From Arthrobacter cheniae (GTDB lineage: Bacteria > Actinomycetota > Actinomycetes > Actinomycetales > Micrococcaceae), in assembly GCF_003602275.1 (NCBI RefSeq), contig NZ_QZVT01000003.1, positions 1-64,000 on the forward strand: 64,000 nucleotides of DNA. Direction: 5' to 3'. Under the pieces are notes generated by a model. It ran no database searches and was not told the DNA's origin. It saw nothing but the letters and a program-made list of their open reading frames with translations. Position numbers and translations under genes: made by a program. Position 1 is the first letter of the stretch. Every line of letters begins with the position of its first letter. This document shows positions 63,187 to 64,000 of this stretch, piece by piece.

Positions 63187-64000
63187 CTAGGTCACGGTGA
63201 ACGTTACCGTGTGCAGGCCTTCGGCCCCGTCAGGCGCGGGATCCACGAACGCCTCCGACTGGACGTCTCCCTCGCGGTCCACGGCGCGCGACTGCACGGT
63301 GTGGGAGCCTGCCTCCAGTTCGAGGGCTGCGCTGTACTGGCACCAGGTGTCCGCCGAGATGGGACGGGCGAGCGTCGCCCGCTGCCAGGGGCCGCCGTTG
63401 ACCCTCACCTCCACGGCCTCGACCCCTCGGTGCTGCGCCCAGGCGACACCCGCCACGACGACGACGCCCGCCGGGACCCTCGCGTTCGGACGCGGGACGT
63501 CGACGCGGGACGAGGTCTTGACGGGTCCGCGCTCGGACCAGCCGCGGGTGGACCAGTAGGCCTTGTCGTCCGCGAACCGCGTGACCTCGAGTTCACTCAC
63601 CCACTTCGTCGCGGAGACGTAACCGTAGAGGCCCGGCACCACGAGCCGCACCGGGAATCCGTGCTCGACCGGCAGCGGCTCACCGTTCATGCCGACGGCG
63701 ATCAGGGCATCGCGCGCGTCGGTGAGGGCCTCGAGCGGCGTACCGGCGGTGAAGCCGTCGACGCTCCGCGACAGGACCATGTCCGCTTCCGGCCGCACGC
63801 CCGCGCGTGCCAGGAGCTCCCGGACGGGCCAGCCGAGCCATCGGGCGTTTCCGGTCAGGTCCCCGCCGACGGTGTTGGACACGCAGGCAAGGGTGATGTA
63901 CCGCTCGATGAGCGGCAGCGCCAGCAGGTCGTCGAAGGTGATCTCCACCTCGCGGTCCACGAGTCCGGTCACCCTGAGGGACCACGTAGCGGGGTCGACC
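63187..64000 (-). CDS. molybdopterin-dependent oxidoreductase, sulfite-oxidase type (partial)
   Basis: The gene starts beyond the right edge. The 271 visible residues carry the oxidoreductase molybdopterin-binding domain with the Mo-ligand cysteine in ITLACVSNTVGGDLTGNARW. A C-terminal Mo-co dimerisation (immunoglobulin-like) domain follows: VAWAQHRGVEAVEVRVNGGPW. By family, it is a membrane-anchored or secreted enzyme of the sulfite-oxidase fold; substrate unknown. It lies 110 bp before moeA and is an obvious client of the Moco genes. Confidence 0.88.
   Translation of the reverse strand, partial: VDPATWSLRVTGLVDREVEITFDDLLALPLIERYITLACVSNTVGGDLTGNARWLGWPVRELLARAGVRPEADMVLSRSVDGFTAGTPLEALTDARDALIAVGMNGEPLPVEHGFPVRLVVPGLYGYVSATKWVSELEVTRFADDKAYWSTRGWSERGPVKTSSRVDVPRPNARVPAGVVVVAGVAWAQHRGVEAVEVRVNGGPWQRATLARPISADTWCQYSAALELEAGSHTVQSRAVDREGDVQSEAFVDPAPDGAEGLHTVTFTVT

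Overview
The window is a GC-rich, densely coded bacterial chromosome segment with mostly minus-strand genes, short intergenic gaps, many GTG starts and many 1-4 bp gene overlaps. Several features point to the Actinobacteria: bifunctional PriA, ClgR next to CinA and PgsA, DUF3046 next to recA, a radical SAM protein of the Rv2578c type, DUF1844 opposite infC, apparent leaderless genes and TAGGCT-like -10 boxes. The gene content fits the Micrococcaceae (Arthrobacter and relatives). The genus is an inference, since no rRNA is present. I see no insertion sequence, prophage, CRISPR array, tRNA or rRNA: this is core genome, and the novelty lies in gene architecture and regulation.

Layout. 0.2-5.1 kb (minus): tyrS, a HelD/HelR-type RNA polymerase recycling ATPase, apt and an AAG-type DNA glycosylase. 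5.2-7.3 kb (plus): an Ada-AlkA fusion coupled to an O6-alkylguanine methyltransferase, which gives an alkylation-repair cluster across a divergent promoter region. 7.3-9.2 kb: an ABC exporter half-transporter. 9.4-18.2 kb (minus): the complete arginine pathway in the order argC-J-B-D-F-R-G-H, with a paired ARG-box-like operator in front. 18.3-23.0 kb: qor, then pheST. 23.2-28.9 kb: small accessory genes (a HExxH protein, pcp, radical SAM, Nudix, MFS, TrmH). 28.9-31.2 kb: infC-rpmI-rplT with a long structured leader and an ATT start for infC. 31.2-33.1 kb: DUF1844 and an MFS transporter. 33.2-37.5 kb: hisC-hisB-hisH-(small membrane protein)-priA-sseB. 37.6-39.2 kb: a LysM protein divergent from lexA, with two LexA boxes between them. 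39.4-43.8 kb: dinG, hflX and an RsmC-like methyltransferase. 43.8-49.7 kb (minus): DUF3046, recA, recX, miaB, miaA, dapF. 49.8-52.1 kb: a MarR regulator (plus), then clgR, cinA and pgsA. 52.1-57.7 kb: ftsK, RNase J and dapA. 57.9-60.3 kb: an acyltransferase-like membrane protein, a TPR-like membrane protein and dapB. 60.4-64 kb (minus): molybdenum-cofactor genes moaE, mog/moaB, moaC and moeA, followed at the edge by a molybdopterin oxidoreductase that is cut by the window end.

How it fits together. Arginine synthesis, part of histidine and lysine/DAP synthesis, and Moco synthesis each form compact coupled runs. DNA damage is covered twice: by the alkylation cluster at 4.4-7.3 kb and by the SOS genes (lexA, LysM protein, recA-recX), which share visible LexA boxes. 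The most notable observations are the infC leader with an intrinsic-terminator-like hairpin, the ATT start and the roughly 240-residue Ala/Pro tail on IF3, the SOS-boxed LysM protein as a candidate division inhibitor, a leaderless promoter with an embedded palindrome at the radical SAM gene, an 11-bp phased repeat before argG, and the absence of hisD from the his run.
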